From Lunatimonas lonarensis (GTDB lineage: Bacteria > Bacteroidota > Bacteroidia > Cytophagales > Cyclobacteriaceae), in NCBI RefSeq assembly GCF_000390185.1, contig NZ_AQHR01000085.1:310001-374000 (forward strand): DNA of 64,000 nucleotides. Direction: 5' to 3'. The position numbers and the translations under genes were made by a program. Shown here piece by piece: positions 17,862 to 26,531 of this stretch. The first letter of the stretch is position 1, and each line of letters opens with the position of its first letter. The notes beneath the pieces are model-generated. The model searched no databases and was not told where the DNA came from. It saw nothing but the letters and a program-made list of their open reading frames with translations.

Positions 17862-19226
17862 TTATAATCCCAGTAAAAGAATGGTCACGGTGAAATAAAT
17901 CAACAACCCAGTTATGTCAACCACAGTGGTGATTGCCGGAGATGCGGCCACCGCAGGATCCCCACCAAAGCGTTTGACTGCCAAGGGAAGGCTAGCCCCT
18001 ATACACGTGGCTGATACTACCTGAAGCGAAAGGGCGAGGGAGATGACAAAAGCAAGCTGGGTAAGTGTAAACTCTGCCGGAATACTGGTTTCCCAACTCA
18101 AAAACAACACTTTCAGAAATGCAAGCACTCCGAGACATACCGCCAGCATAGACGAAATTTTAAACTCTTTAAACACGATCCCCAGCCACTGTCTGGGGCC
18201 TATTTGACCCAGCGCAAGGGCTCTAACAATCACCGTAGCGGCCTGGGAACCGGAGTTTCCACCCGTATCTGCCACCATGGGCATGTACAGTGCCAATATG
18301 ATCAACGCCTCCAGTGTGGATTCAAACTTATGGATGATCATACCCGACAAAATTCCCACCGCTGCGAGGGATACGATCCATACCACCCGCTTTTTGAAAT
18401 GCAGCCAACTTGAGGTATGGATATAGTCGTTTTCCGAGCTCTCCGACATGATTCCCATAAACTTCTCCATATCCTCTGTATGCTCCGCGCGTATTACTTC
18501 AATGGCATCATCCTGCGTCACAATCCCAGCTAGCTGTCCTGCTTGATTGAGAACTGGAATAGCCAACAAATCATAATCCTCTATCTTTTTGGCCACCAAC
18601 TCCCGGTCTTCATCTACCGTCGTAAATACGAACTTGTCATGTAGAATCTCGGAAATCAGCTGGTTGGGCGAAGCCATGATGAGGTCTTTCAGCGAAACAA
18701 ACCCGACCATCTTCATCCGATGATCTACGACATACACATAGTATATCATTTTCTTGGACGGAGAGTCCCTCCTCACCTTCGCCATGGCGGAGTCCACACT
18801 CATACTTGCTTGGATGGTAGCAAAGTCCGTGCTCATAATTCCACCGGCTGTCTCTGGCGGATAGGAACTCAGTTTGATGACATCCTCTCGGGCAGCTTTG
18901 CTCAGATAGGGCAGAATTGCAGCCTGTTCTTCCTGAGACATGTGCTGATAAAGGTCACAGCGGTCATCAGAAGCCATGTTTTCGAAAATGGGAGCAAACC
19001 TTTTTTTGCTGATCTGTTGGAAAAAGCTTAACTGTCGGGTGATCTCAAAATGCGAAAATACCTTTGCCTGTTCCTCCGGCTCAAACCGATCAAAAACCTC
19101 GAGGATACTGCTCTCTTCCAACGACTCCAAAACTTCCGCAACTTCCACCGAAGGCATTTTTTTAAATGCCGGTAAAAGCTCCTTGATTTTTTGCTTTTGG
19201 GACATAACTATCCATCGTTCTTTCAT
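17862..19226 (-). CDS. mgtE: magnesium transporter MgtE
   Basis: 454 residues from the ATG at 19226, chosen because a strong AAGGAG lies six bases upstream; an in-frame start at 19265 would overlap the previous gene by 26 bases. The domain order is standard: helical MgtE N domain (about 20-120), paired CBS domains (about 130-250, with ETAGGIMSTDFA at their start) and a C-terminal membrane domain with five helices carrying the pore motif DTGGNSGSQA. It is a Mg2+ channel gated by cytoplasmic Mg2+. It overlaps no gene but follows the mgtC-like gene within 14 bases, indicating a magnesium-related operon. Confidence 0.93.
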   Translation of the reverse strand: MKERWIVMSQKQKIKELLPAFKKMPSVEVAEVLESLEESSILEVFDRFEPEEQAKVFSHFEITRQLSFFQQISKKRFAPIFENMASDDRCDLYQHMSQEEQAAILPYLSKAAREDVIKLSSYPPETAGGIMSTDFATIQASMSVDSAMAKVRRDSPSKKMIYYVYVVDHRMKMVGFVSLKDLIMASPNQLISEILHDKFVFTTVDEDRELVAKKIEDYDLLAIPVLNQAGQLAGIVTQDDAIEVIRAEHTEDMEKFMGIMSESSENDYIHTSSWLHFKKRVVWIVSLAAVGILSGMIIHKFESTLEALIILALYMPMVADTGGNSGSQAATVIVRALALGQIGPRQWLGIVFKEFKISSMLAVCLGVLAFLKVLFLSWETSIPAEFTLTQLAFVISLALSLQVVSATCIGASLPLAVKRFGGDPAVAASPAITTVVDITGLLIYFTVTILLLGL

Positions 19227-19232
19227 AAGAGT

Positions 19233-19238
19233 CTCCTT
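19233..19238 (-). promoter_or_regulatory. Shine-Dalgarno-like site that sets the mgtE start
   Basis: On the minus strand AAGGAG occurs six bases before the ATG at 19226, just past the end of the mgtC-like gene (which stops at 19240). Bacteroidota seldom use such sites, so its presence argues for this start and for re-initiation within a polycistronic message. Confidence 0.6.
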
Positions 19239-19239
19239 T

Positions 19240-19956
19240 TTAAGGTTCACTTTGCTGGCCCTCAATTTCCCAAGTCACCTCCATCACCCCATATTCTAGG
19301 AGGAGTTTTCCCGCCAAGGTTTCCATGATTCGATCCCGGTTTCCATAAGATAGGATCTTGGCCTCAACAAAGGCATGCTGCGGGTTTCCGTTGTCAAAGC
19401 TTTTCAGGGATTGCAACCGAAGGTTTCCATCAGACTTGATAGTATCCAGCATGGTTACCCGCAAATGGTTCTCTACCTTTTCCAAGCACTTGATCCTAAA
19501 TCCATAAAAAAACGTGCCCGTCCTCTCATCCTCCGGCATATCCGGAATTGCGTTCACCTTCCTACCAATCGGCCTCAATAAAAGGTGGGCCAGCATCACC
19601 GCCACGGCTGTAACTGTTGCCTCAGCGTATAGGCCCACCCCAGATAGGCATCCTACCGCCGCAGAGCACCAAATTGTGGCAGCTGTATTCAGCCCCTGAA
19701 CGTTCAGCCCGTCCTTCATGATAACTCCGGCACCGAGAAAGCCAATACCCGTTACAATCTGACCCGCTACCCTGGAGGGGTCGCCCGTATCTCCGGTAAG
19801 CGAGACCGAAAGCAGCACAAACGCAGAGGCACCTAAAGAAACAAGGGTGTTTGTTCTCAACCCAGCACTTTTTTGCCGGTACTGCCTTTCAAAACCAATC
19901 GCCGATCCAAGCAAGAAAGCCAGTCCCAGTCGGATTACGAATTCAAATATTGTCAT
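19240..19956 (-). CDS. MgtC/SapB family membrane protein
   Basis: 238 residues. The N-terminal half has four to five membrane helices with the family core: GSAIGFERQYRQKSAGLRTN, TGIGFLGAGVIM and GLNTAATIWCSAAVG. The C-terminal half is a soluble ACT-like domain, as in MgtC of longer type. MgtC proteins modulate adaptation to low Mg2+ and, in pathogens, ATP synthase; they are not transporters themselves. Its position directly before mgtE supports a magnesium homeostasis role. Confidence 0.9.
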   Translation of the reverse strand: MTIFEFVIRLGLAFLLGSAIGFERQYRQKSAGLRTNTLVSLGASAFVLLSVSLTGDTGDPSRVAGQIVTGIGFLGAGVIMKDGLNVQGLNTAATIWCSAAVGCLSGVGLYAEATVTAVAVMLAHLLLRPIGRKVNAIPDMPEDERTGTFFYGFRIKCLEKVENHLRVTMLDTIKSDGNLRLQSLKSFDNGNPQHAFVEAKILSYGNRDRIMETLAGKLLLEYGVMEVTWEIEGQQSEP

Positions 19957-20427
19957 GTAGACCCCCCCACTGTGTGGCGCAAAGAATCATCTAACCTGAT
20001 AGAATAAATCAGATCCGATATGTCCGCTTTAGCCGCTTAAAACTGATTTCCACTATTTCGATTACCTACGCCACAAAATTAGAGACACTGATGTTAGGAT
20101 GCCTTTAGGAATCCATTAGAAATAAATTAGAAAATCATTAGAATTACGCTATCATCCATCCAATTCAATAAAAACGGCGTGATCTGGTGCTTTCTGAACG
20201 GAGGAATATCGTCCTTGGAAATACCTACGTCTGGTTGCTGCCCTATTTCCTTTGTTTTTTGTACTCTTATCCTTATTTCAGGAAAAAGATCTTCAGACCC
20301 GCCGGGCAGGGAATCTCAGCCTGCGCCACGCAGGTGGTATACTTAGGATCTCCCGACTGTATACCGCACACTTCGACCCAACCGAATTTTGCAGGATGGG
20401 CTTGCCATACAACCGATCGAAAAAGCT
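19957..20427. other. 471-base non-coding region with possible structured leader of mgtC-mgtE
   Basis: On the minus strand the last 120 bases before the mgtC-like start are bounded by complementary seven-base segments, TGTGGCG at 19973-19979 and CGCCACA at 20069-20075, which could close an 89-base domain. I cannot match it to the M-box or another known magnesium riboswitch. Around 20120-20150 there are three loose repeats of ATTAGAA. A G+C-rich patch (CCCGCCGGGCAGGG) lies near 20299. The rest shows nothing clear. Confidence 0.35.
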
Positions 20428-21345
20428 CTATCCCGGTTGGATAAAATTTTTAGGAGTGGTGCCATACTCCTGCTTGAAGGCACGAATAAAATAGGTCGGA
20501 CTGTTAAAACCGGCCAAATAACATACTTCCTGTACTTGGTATTCGCCGAACTGTAAAAACTGTCTGGCCAATTTCAGGCGTTCCTTCAGCACAAACTCCA
20601 TGGGAGCCAAGCCCAGTTCGGCCTTGAAAGTACGGGAAAAATGGGCTTTGCTCATACAGGCCTTCTCAGCGAGCATATCCAGATTCACCTGTTCCCTGAT
20701 GTTTTCCTTGATGAACGCCACCACATGTGCCACTGGATTAGAGGATGCCATTGACTGATAGGTTAGTTCGAGCATCTCCCGGGCCTGGGTCTGGGTAAGG
20801 CGGATCAGCAACTCCTTGAGGGCAAAAGAGGCTATCAAATCCTTTTCCTTTGATCGTTCCTTTACCCCGATACGAATAAACCTATTGATGATTTCGGACA
20901 GATCTTTTGTATTGATCAGGTGAAAATAGGAAAAATCCAGCCCCCACTCCTGTGTCAGCTCCTTTTTCGGGAGGCGTTCGTTGAGCAGGGTAAATGTGTT
21001 TTTGATCATCTCCGGTGAAATGGAGAGTGCGATGCACTGGGTGGGGTTATCTTGCTGGGCCTCGGGAAAATCAATCTTCATTACCTCATTGGGAGGCACA
21101 ATCACCGACTCTCCGGGCAGGTAGTCAAAGCCAGGCTTGTCGAACAGATGCATCACTTTCTTGCCTTTAAGCATCGTAGTCAGCACCAAATCTCCAAATT
21201 GAAGGTTAATTGCTTCTGCCTGTTGGTGGGTTTCAAAAATGTTCAGTTCGCATTCCTCCAGGGTGTAGGTGGTTCGGTTTTCAACGAGGGTTCGTAGATC
21301 CCGGTCAGACCGCCAAGGTACTCCGGAAATAAACTGGACTGGCAT
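20428..21345 (-). CDS. AraC family transcriptional regulator of the adjacent aldehyde dehydrogenase
   Basis: 305 residues. The N-terminal 180 residues form an AraC-type ligand-binding domain with LTTMLKGKKVMHL and FDYLPGESVIVPP; the C-terminal 100 hold two helix-turn-helices (LDMLAEKACMSKAHFSRTF and VQEVCYLAGFNSPTYFIRAF) ending TTPKNF. It is divergent from the aldehyde dehydrogenase gene with a 211-base shared promoter region holding a palindrome at 21459-21476. This layout, regulator against ALDH, is common and suggests activation by an alcohol or aldehyde signal. Confidence 0.9.
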   Translation of the reverse strand: MPVQFISGVPWRSDRDLRTLVENRTTYTLEECELNIFETHQQAEAINLQFGDLVLTTMLKGKKVMHLFDKPGFDYLPGESVIVPPNEVMKIDFPEAQQDNPTQCIALSISPEMIKNTFTLLNERLPKKELTQEWGLDFSYFHLINTKDLSEIINRFIRIGVKERSKEKDLIASFALKELLIRLTQTQAREMLELTYQSMASSNPVAHVVAFIKENIREQVNLDMLAEKACMSKAHFSRTFKAELGLAPMEFVLKERLKLARQFLQFGEYQVQEVCYLAGFNSPTYFIRAFKQEYGTTPKNFIQPG

Positions 21346-21458
21346 AATAGATCACGTTGGGTTTCGGTTAAAGTTAAGGGATTTCCACTACATGTCACTA
21401 CTTTACGATCGAAAATATCTGCCTCGGAACCGGGACAAAGCAAAAAAGTGCCTATTTC

Positions 21459-21476
21459 TTGGTTTTGATCAACCAA
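21459..21476. promoter_or_regulatory. palindrome in the divergent AraC/aldehyde dehydrogenase promoter region
   Basis: TTGGTT and AACCAA are inverted with a six-base spacer. It lies about 80 bases before the dehydrogenase start and 115 bases before the regulator start. AraC proteins more often use direct repeats, so this is a candidate only. Confidence 0.35.
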
Positions 21477-21556
21477 GGTGGATAAGAAGATACGATAGGT
21501 TGATTACGAGTTGGAAATTTGGAGGAAATTTGGAGTAATCTAAAAATAACCGAATT

Positions 21557-23083
21557 ATGACAACAAACACATTAACGCAGGCCAAGCCTGTAGAAAGACC
21601 GGAAATCAAAGAAAAATACGACCATTTCATTGGCGGAAAATGGGTGGCACCCGCCTCGGGCGAGTATTTTGACAACATTTCCCCCATAGATGGCAAGCCC
21701 TTTTCGAAGGCTGCTAGAGGCAATAAGATTGACATTGACATGGCACTTGATGCTGCCCACGAGGCTTTTCAGACCTGGTCCAAGACCTCTGCGGCAGAGC
21801 GAAGCAGGGTGTTGCTCAAGGTCGCGGATATTATTGAGGAAAACCTTGAATTGTTGGCGAGAGTTGAGACCATTGACAACGGTAAGGCCCTTCGGGAAAC
21901 CCGCGCTGCAGACCTACCGCTATGCGTTGATCACTTCCGCTACTTTGCCGGAGTGATTCGGGCCGACGAAAGCTCCATCTCCGAACACGATGAACATACC
22001 GTTTCCATCGCACTACAGGAACCACTAGGCGTAGTAGGGCAAATTATCCCTTGGAACTTTCCCCTGCTAATGGCCACCTGGAAAATTGCACCGGCCTTGG
22101 CGGCAGGTTGCTGTACGGTGGTAAAACCCGCCGAACAAACGCCTACCAGTATTATGGTGTTGATGGAACTCATTGCGGATGTGGTTCCTCCAGGTGTATT
22201 GAATGTGGTCACTGGATTCGGCCCGGAAGCAGGCAAACCCCTTGCCACCTCTCCGAGGGTCGCCAAGGTGGCCTTTACGGGCGAAACGACCACCGGTAGG
22301 CTGATCATGCAGTACGCCTCTGAAAACCTGGTCCCCGTCACTATGGAGTTGGGAGGCAAATCCCCTAATATTTTTATGAAATCAGTGGCCGACGCCGATG
22401 ATGAATTCTTCGACAAAGCCGTGGAAGGCGCGGTGCTGTTCGCCCTTAACCAGGGAGAGGTATGTACCTGCCCCTCCAGAATCTTGGTACATGAGGACAT
22501 CTACGACGTTTTTATGGAGAAGGTAATCGAACGGACCAAGGCGATCAAAATGGGACACCCCCTTGCGGAAGACACCATGATGGGAGCGCAGGCCTCCAAC
22601 GATCAATTTGAAAAGATCCTTTCCTATCTGGACATCGGAAAACAGGAAGGAGCCGAGGTTCTCTGCGGTGGCGATCGCGCCTCCCTAAACTCAGGGTTGG
22701 AAAACGGCTACTATATCCAACCCACCATCTTCAAAGGCCACAACAAAATGCGGATCTTCCAAGAGGAAATATTTGGCCCAGTAACCTCAGTAACCACTTT
22801 CAAGACTACTGAAGAGGCAATTGCAATCGCCAATGATACGCTTTATGGACTAGGTGCCGGACTATGGTCCCGCGACGCCCATGAACTGTATCAGGTGCCA
22901 AGGGCCATTAAAGCGGGCCGTGTGTGGGTGAACTGCTATCATGCCTACCCTGCCCATGCTCCCTTTGGTGGGTACAAGAAATCAGGGTTTGGACGTGAAA
23001 ACCACCTTATGATGCTTAACCATTATCGGCAGACCAAAAACATGCTGATTTCGTATAACAAGAATAAACTGGGTTTCTTTTAA
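21557..23083 (+). CDS. NAD-dependent aldehyde dehydrogenase (ExaC/AldB type)
   Basis: 508 residues, full length. Cofactor-binding PWNFP (about 165-169) and the catalytic Glu264 (MELGGKSP) and Cys303 (NQGEVCTC) are all present, as is the C-terminal [12 protein letters not shown]. The EVCTCPSR sequence with a paired Cys marks the ExaC/AldB group that oxidises acetaldehyde, glycolaldehyde or other short aldehydes to acids. Controlled by the divergent AraC regulator. A strong hairpin follows the stop, and the DUF779 gene that commonly accompanies this group comes next. Confidence 0.93.
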   Translation: MTTNTLTQAKPVERPEIKEKYDHFIGGKWVAPASGEYFDNISPIDGKPFSKAARGNKIDIDMALDAAHEAFQTWSKTSAAERSRVLLKVADIIEENLELLARVETIDNGKALRETRAADLPLCVDHFRYFAGVIRADESSISEHDEHTVSIALQEPLGVVGQIIPWNFPLLMATWKIAPALAAGCCTVVKPAEQTPTSIMVLMELIADVVPPGVLNVVTGFGPEAGKPLATSPRVAKVAFTGETTTGRLIMQYASENLVPVTMELGGKSPNIFMKSVADADDEFFDKAVEGAVLFALNQGEVCTCPSRILVHEDIYDVFMEKVIERTKAIKMGHPLAEDTMMGAQASNDQFEKILSYLDIGKQEGAEVLCGGDRASLNSGLENGYYIQPTIFKGHNKMRIFQEEIFGPVTSVTTFKTTEEAIAIANDTLYGLGAGLWSRDAHELYQVPRAIKAGRVWVNCYHAYPAHAPFGGYKKSGFGRENHLMMLNHYRQTKNMLISYNKNKLGFF

Positions 23084-23088
23084 CTGAC

Positions 23089-23117
23089 TAGGGGGCGGCG
23101 CGGTGCTCCGCCCCCTA
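23089..23117 (+). terminator. hairpin terminator after the aldehyde dehydrogenase gene
   Basis: TAGGGGGCGG and CCGCCCCCTA form a perfect 10-bp stem with a 9-base loop, followed by a pyrimidine-rich TCTTTCCC tract. It is five bases past the stop codon. It covers the far GTG (23103) of the next gene, which argues for the later GTG as start. Confidence 0.7.
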
Positions 23118-23162
23118 TCTTTCCCATCCCTGAAACCAACCCCAGATAAAACAACGAACCCT

Positions 23163-23567
23163 GTGCCAAAACAAGATAACGTTGCCCGAATACTGATTAC
23201 CGAATCTGCCAAGGAGGTCATAGACAGCCTTCGAAAGCAATACGGCACCGAGCTCATGTTTCACCAAAGTGGCGGATGCTGCGACGGATCTTCGCCAATG
23301 TGTTTCGAGAAAGGTGATTTCAAAGTAGGGGGATCGGATATTTGGATGGGAGAAGTACACGGCTGTGACTTTTTTATGAGCGCGGATCAGTTTTCCTACT
23401 GGAAACATACCCAACTGACATTGGATGTAACCTCAGGAAGAGGAAGTAGTTTTTCACTCGAAATCCCCATGGGTATTCGCTTTCTGATCCGTTCCCGCCT
23501 GTTTACCGAAGAGGAACTTACCCGGTTATCACCTATCGAAACCGGCGACGACTACCTGAACAGATAA
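23163..23567 (+). CDS. DUF779 family protein
   Basis: 134 residues from a GTG at 23163 (VPKQDNVARI). An earlier GTG at 23103 lies inside the terminator hairpin and would add 20 residues without family similarity. The family landmark is FHQSGGCCDGSSPMCF, a Cys-rich motif typical of DUF779, and MGEVHGCDFFM further on. Function is unknown; DUF779 genes are frequently located beside AldB/ExaC-type dehydrogenases, as here, and the Cys pairs suggest metal binding or redox chemistry. Confidence 0.85.
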   Translation: MPKQDNVARILITESAKEVIDSLRKQYGTELMFHQSGGCCDGSSPMCFEKGDFKVGGSDIWMGEVHGCDFFMSADQFSYWKHTQLTLDVTSGRGSSFSLEIPMGIRFLIRSRLFTEEELTRLSPIETGDDYLNR

Positions 23568-23631
23568 ACCGCTTTTTTAATTTACATTTTTTGCCTAACT
23601 TTTTACTCGAATAAACCCAAACCTACCTTTT

Positions 23632-24648
23632 ATGATCCTAATCGAGAATTATACCCTCGCCATTCTTGCCTTTATCACTTGCATGATTTGCTGGGGATCC
23701 TGGGCCAATACCCAGAAAATGGCCAGTAATTTCCGCTTTGAGCTCTATTACTGGGACTTGATCATCGGTATTTTGATCACTGCTTTTGTCGCAGCGATCA
23801 CCTTGGGTTCCATGGGCACCGAGGGACGTACCTTCTGGGAAGACCTCTCCCAGGCAGAGGGCAGGAGCATTTTGATGGCAATTCTCGGGGGAATCGTATG
23901 GAACCTGGGAAACCTACTATTGGTAGCAGGCATAGCCCTCACCGGGCTGGCCGTGGCCTTCCCCATCGGTGGAGGCCTGGCCTGGGTGCTCGGGATTGGG
24001 TATAATTTCTTCTTGGAATACACGGACAAAGGCAGCACAGAAGGATCCCCACTTCTTTTGCTGGTGGGGGTTTTGTGTATCATTGTGGCCATATTCTTCT
24101 CCGGCAGGTCCTATAAAAAACTGGAGGGCGAATACAGCAAGGCCTCCACAAAGGGGATAGTGGTTTCCGTGATCGCTGGGATACTTATAGCTTTTTTCTA
24201 TGGATTCGTGGTGCAGTCCATGGACAATGCCTTTGTGGCAGGGGGTACGGGCAGCCTCACCCCTTTTACAGCCGTATTCTTCTTTTCCATAGGTACCCTT
24301 ATTTGCACGCTAATCGCCAACCCCCTATTTATGAAATACCCCGTCCATGGTACCCCTGTTTCCATGAAAGGTTACAAGGCCGCCACCCTCAAGGAGCATG
24401 CTGCCGGATGGACAGGGGGATTGATTTGGATGGGAGGAATGGTACTCAGTTTTATGGCCGTGGGAGCGGGAAGCCCAGCCATTTCCTATGCCCTAAGCAA
24501 CGCGGCCCCAGTGGTAGCGGCTATCTGGGGAGTATTTATCTGGAAGGAATTTGCAGGTTCTGATCAAAAGACCAATCGCTTATTGGCGGGGATGTTCGTT
24601 TTGTACCTGATAGGTCTGGTGATCATCGTGGTTTCCAAATTGGTTTAA
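23632..24648 (+). CDS. GRP-type sugar permease, candidate apiose/apionate importer
   Basis: 338 residues with ten membrane helices and no signal peptide. MICWGSWANTQKMA is the N-terminal signature of the glucose/ribose porter (GRP) and rhamnose-type transporter family within the drug/metabolite superfamily; EFAGSDQKT near the end is also typical. It is the first gene of the eight-gene plus-strand unit; 64 bases separate it from DUF779 and 25 from the next gene. By position it should carry D-apiose (or a derivative) across the inner membrane. That substrate is inference from context. Confidence 0.75.
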   Translation: MILIENYTLAILAFITCMICWGSWANTQKMASNFRFELYYWDLIIGILITAFVAAITLGSMGTEGRTFWEDLSQAEGRSILMAILGGIVWNLGNLLLVAGIALTGLAVAFPIGGGLAWVLGIGYNFFLEYTDKGSTEGSPLLLLVGVLCIIVAIFFSGRSYKKLEGEYSKASTKGIVVSVIAGILIAFFYGFVVQSMDNAFVAGGTGSLTPFTAVFFFSIGTLICTLIANPLFMKYPVHGTPVSMKGYKAATLKEHAAGWTGGLIWMGGMVLSFMAVGAGSPAISYALSNAAPVVAAIWGVFIWKEFAGSDQKTNRLLAGMFVLYLIGLVIIVVSKLV

Positions 24649-24673
24649 TCTACCGGCAACAAAGCCCCATACC

Positions 24674-25492
24674 ATGCAATTAGGCATAAGCTCATATACC
24701 TATACCTGGTCTATCGGAGTAGGCGAACAAAAGCCCTCCTCTCCCCTGGATGCCCATGGGCTTTTGCAAAAGGCAATGGAACTGGGAGTAAAACTGGTTC
24801 AACTGGCGGATAATATCCCATTGGAACGCTGGACAGACGAAGCGTTAAGGGAGTTCGGCCAAAAAGCCAACGATATGGGGATTGGACTGGAAGTAGGTGG
24901 CAGAGGGCTTACCCCCGAACGGCTAACTCAATACATTCGTATTGCAAAAATCCTTGGCTCCCCCTTTCTCCGCTTTGTTATTGATGGGGAGGATTATGAA
25001 CCTGACCAAGAAACCATCCAAAATATCATCAAAGACGGGTTAAACTCCTTAAGCAATGCAGGAATTCTCCTAGCCATAGAAAATCACGACCGATTTCTGA
25101 GTAGGGAACTTGCGCAGTTTATCCATCAAACCAACCCCTTGCAGGTGGGCATTTGCCTGGACTCCGTAAATTCCCTGGGTGCGGGAGAAGGAATTCAGGA
25201 GGTATTGGGCCAATTGATTCCTCTCACTATTAATTTCCACATCAAGGATTTTGGGATTAAGCGGAAGGATCATCAAATGGGGTTTGAGGTTTTTGGCACC
25301 CCGGCCGGTGAAGGGCTTCTGGATATCCCGGGAATCATCAAAAAATTAAAGCATTTCAGAAGATGCGGATCCTGTATCCTGGAACTCTGGACCCCTCCCG
25401 AACGGGACATAGAAGAAACTGTAAAAAAAGAGCAGGCATGGGCCAGGCAAAGCATCGCCTATCTTCAATCCTTGGGTCTTTTCGAAAATTAA
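24674..25492 (+). CDS. TIM-barrel sugar isomerase/epimerase-like protein, candidate 3-oxo-isoapionate decarboxylase
   Basis: 272 residues of the xylose isomerase-like TIM-barrel fold. Likely metal ligands are in AIENHD (Glu), GICLDSVNS (Asp), INFHIKDF (His) and CILELW (Glu). MQLGISSYTYTWSIG at the start recalls the OiaC group (3-oxo-isoapionate decarboxylases, forming L-erythrulose), although I cannot separate it with certainty from other hydroxypyruvate isomerase-like enzymes. Its position between the permease and the apiose dehydrogenase-like gene supports a role on an apiose intermediate. If OiaC, the cell has a second exit from 3-oxo-isoapionate besides the kinase/RuBisCO-like branch. Confidence 0.6.
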   Translation: MQLGISSYTYTWSIGVGEQKPSSPLDAHGLLQKAMELGVKLVQLADNIPLERWTDEALREFGQKANDMGIGLEVGGRGLTPERLTQYIRIAKILGSPFLRFVIDGEDYEPDQETIQNIIKDGLNSLSNAGILLAIENHDRFLSRELAQFIHQTNPLQVGICLDSVNSLGAGEGIQEVLGQLIPLTINFHIKDFGIKRKDHQMGFEVFGTPAGEGLLDIPGIIKKLKHFRRCGSCILELWTPPERDIEETVKKEQAWARQSIAYLQSLGLFEN

Positions 25493-25502
25493 ATCGTGTA
25501 AC

Positions 25503-26531
25503 ATGGAAAACACATTGAAATTTGCCGTGTTTGGTGCCGGTTTTTGGGCTAATTATCAAATCAGCGCATGGAAACAGGTGGGCGGAGTAGAACTACTGGC
25601 CATCTGCGACCCCGACAAGGAAAAAGCCAAAAACATGGCGCAAAAACACGGTATACCAAAAGTATATACTGAGGCGGAAAGCCTATTTGAGCAGGAAAAA
25701 CTGGATTTTGTGGATATCATTTCCAGTATTCCTTCCCATGCTCCTCTGGTAAAAGCAGCAGCCAAAGCCGGTGTACATGTGATCTGCCAAAAACCCATGG
25801 CCCAAGACTACGCCACCTGCCAATCCATGGTGAAAGCTTGCGAAGAGGCCGGTGTAAAGTACTTTATACATGAAAATTTTCGCTTCCAGACCCCTATTAG
25901 GGAATGTAAAAAACTGATGGAAGAGGGAAAGATTGGCACCGCTTTCAGGGCCAAGATGACTTTTTGCTCGGGCTTTCCGGTATTTGACAACCAGCCCGCA
26001 TTGGCAGAACTGGACCGTTTCATCATCATGGACCTTGGCGTTCATATCCTGGATATGAGCCGCTTTTTGTTTGGCGACGTGGAGAAACTCTACTGCCAGA
26101 CCCAGAAAATCAACCCCAACATTAAGGGGGAAGATGTGGCCAACACCCTTTTGACCATGAAAAATGGGGTAAACTGCTTTGTGGAGGTTTCCTATGCCTC
26201 CCAACTGGAGCAGGAGACCTTTCCTCAAACCCTTATCCTCATCGAGGGAGATAAGGGCTCCATACGACTGGATTATAATCACCACATTACCCTAACTCAA
26301 AAAGGGCAAGGAAGCCAAAAATTCAAAGCCGATCCCCCGCAATATGCATGGGCAGATCCTGACTATGCGCTTATCCACTCATCGGTGGTCACCTGTAACC
26401 AAAGCATACTGGATGCCCTGATGGACCGTGTCCCTGCCGAAACCAGTGGTCAAGACAACCTAAAAACCATGGAATTGGTCTTCCTGAGTTACGAATCTTC
26501 TGACAACAATAAAGTTTTGTTTACCCAATGA
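25503..26531 (+). CDS. apsD: Gfo/Idh/MocA oxidoreductase, probable D-apiose dehydrogenase
   Basis: 342 residues. The Rossmann domain opens with VFGAGFWANYQISAW and contains VICQKPMA with the catalytic-region Lys; the C-terminal alpha/beta domain includes ENFRFQTPI and MDLGVHILDMSRF. Predicted to oxidise D-apiose to D-apionolactone with NAD+. The GAGFWA opening and the CQKPMA motif are what I remember of ApsD, the D-apiose dehydrogenase of this family. Its stop overlaps the start of the RuBisCO-like gene by four bases. Without the neighbours the substrate of a Gfo/Idh/MocA protein could not be named. Confidence 0.7.
   Translation: MENTLKFAVFGAGFWANYQISAWKQVGGVELLAICDPDKEKAKNMAQKHGIPKVYTEAESLFEQEKLDFVDIISSIPSHAPLVKAAAKAGVHVICQKPMAQDYATCQSMVKACEEAGVKYFIHENFRFQTPIRECKKLMEEGKIGTAFRAKMTFCSGFPVFDNQPALAELDRFIIMDLGVHILDMSRFLFGDVEKLYCQTQKINPNIKGEDVANTLLTMKNGVNCFVEVSYASQLEQETFPQTLILIEGDKGSIRLDYNHHITLTQKGQGSQKFKADPPQYAWADPDYALIHSSVVTCNQSILDALMDRVPAETSGQDNLKTMELVFLSYESSDNNKVLFTQ

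Noticed and set aside
19957-20427. M-box magnesium riboswitch
   Set aside because: I could not find the conserved M-box segments; only a closing helix is suggested, so it is reported as an unclassified leader.
21940-22500. 186-codon frame antisense to the aldehyde dehydrogenase
   Set aside because: Shadow of a strongly conserved gene; no independent motif or start context.
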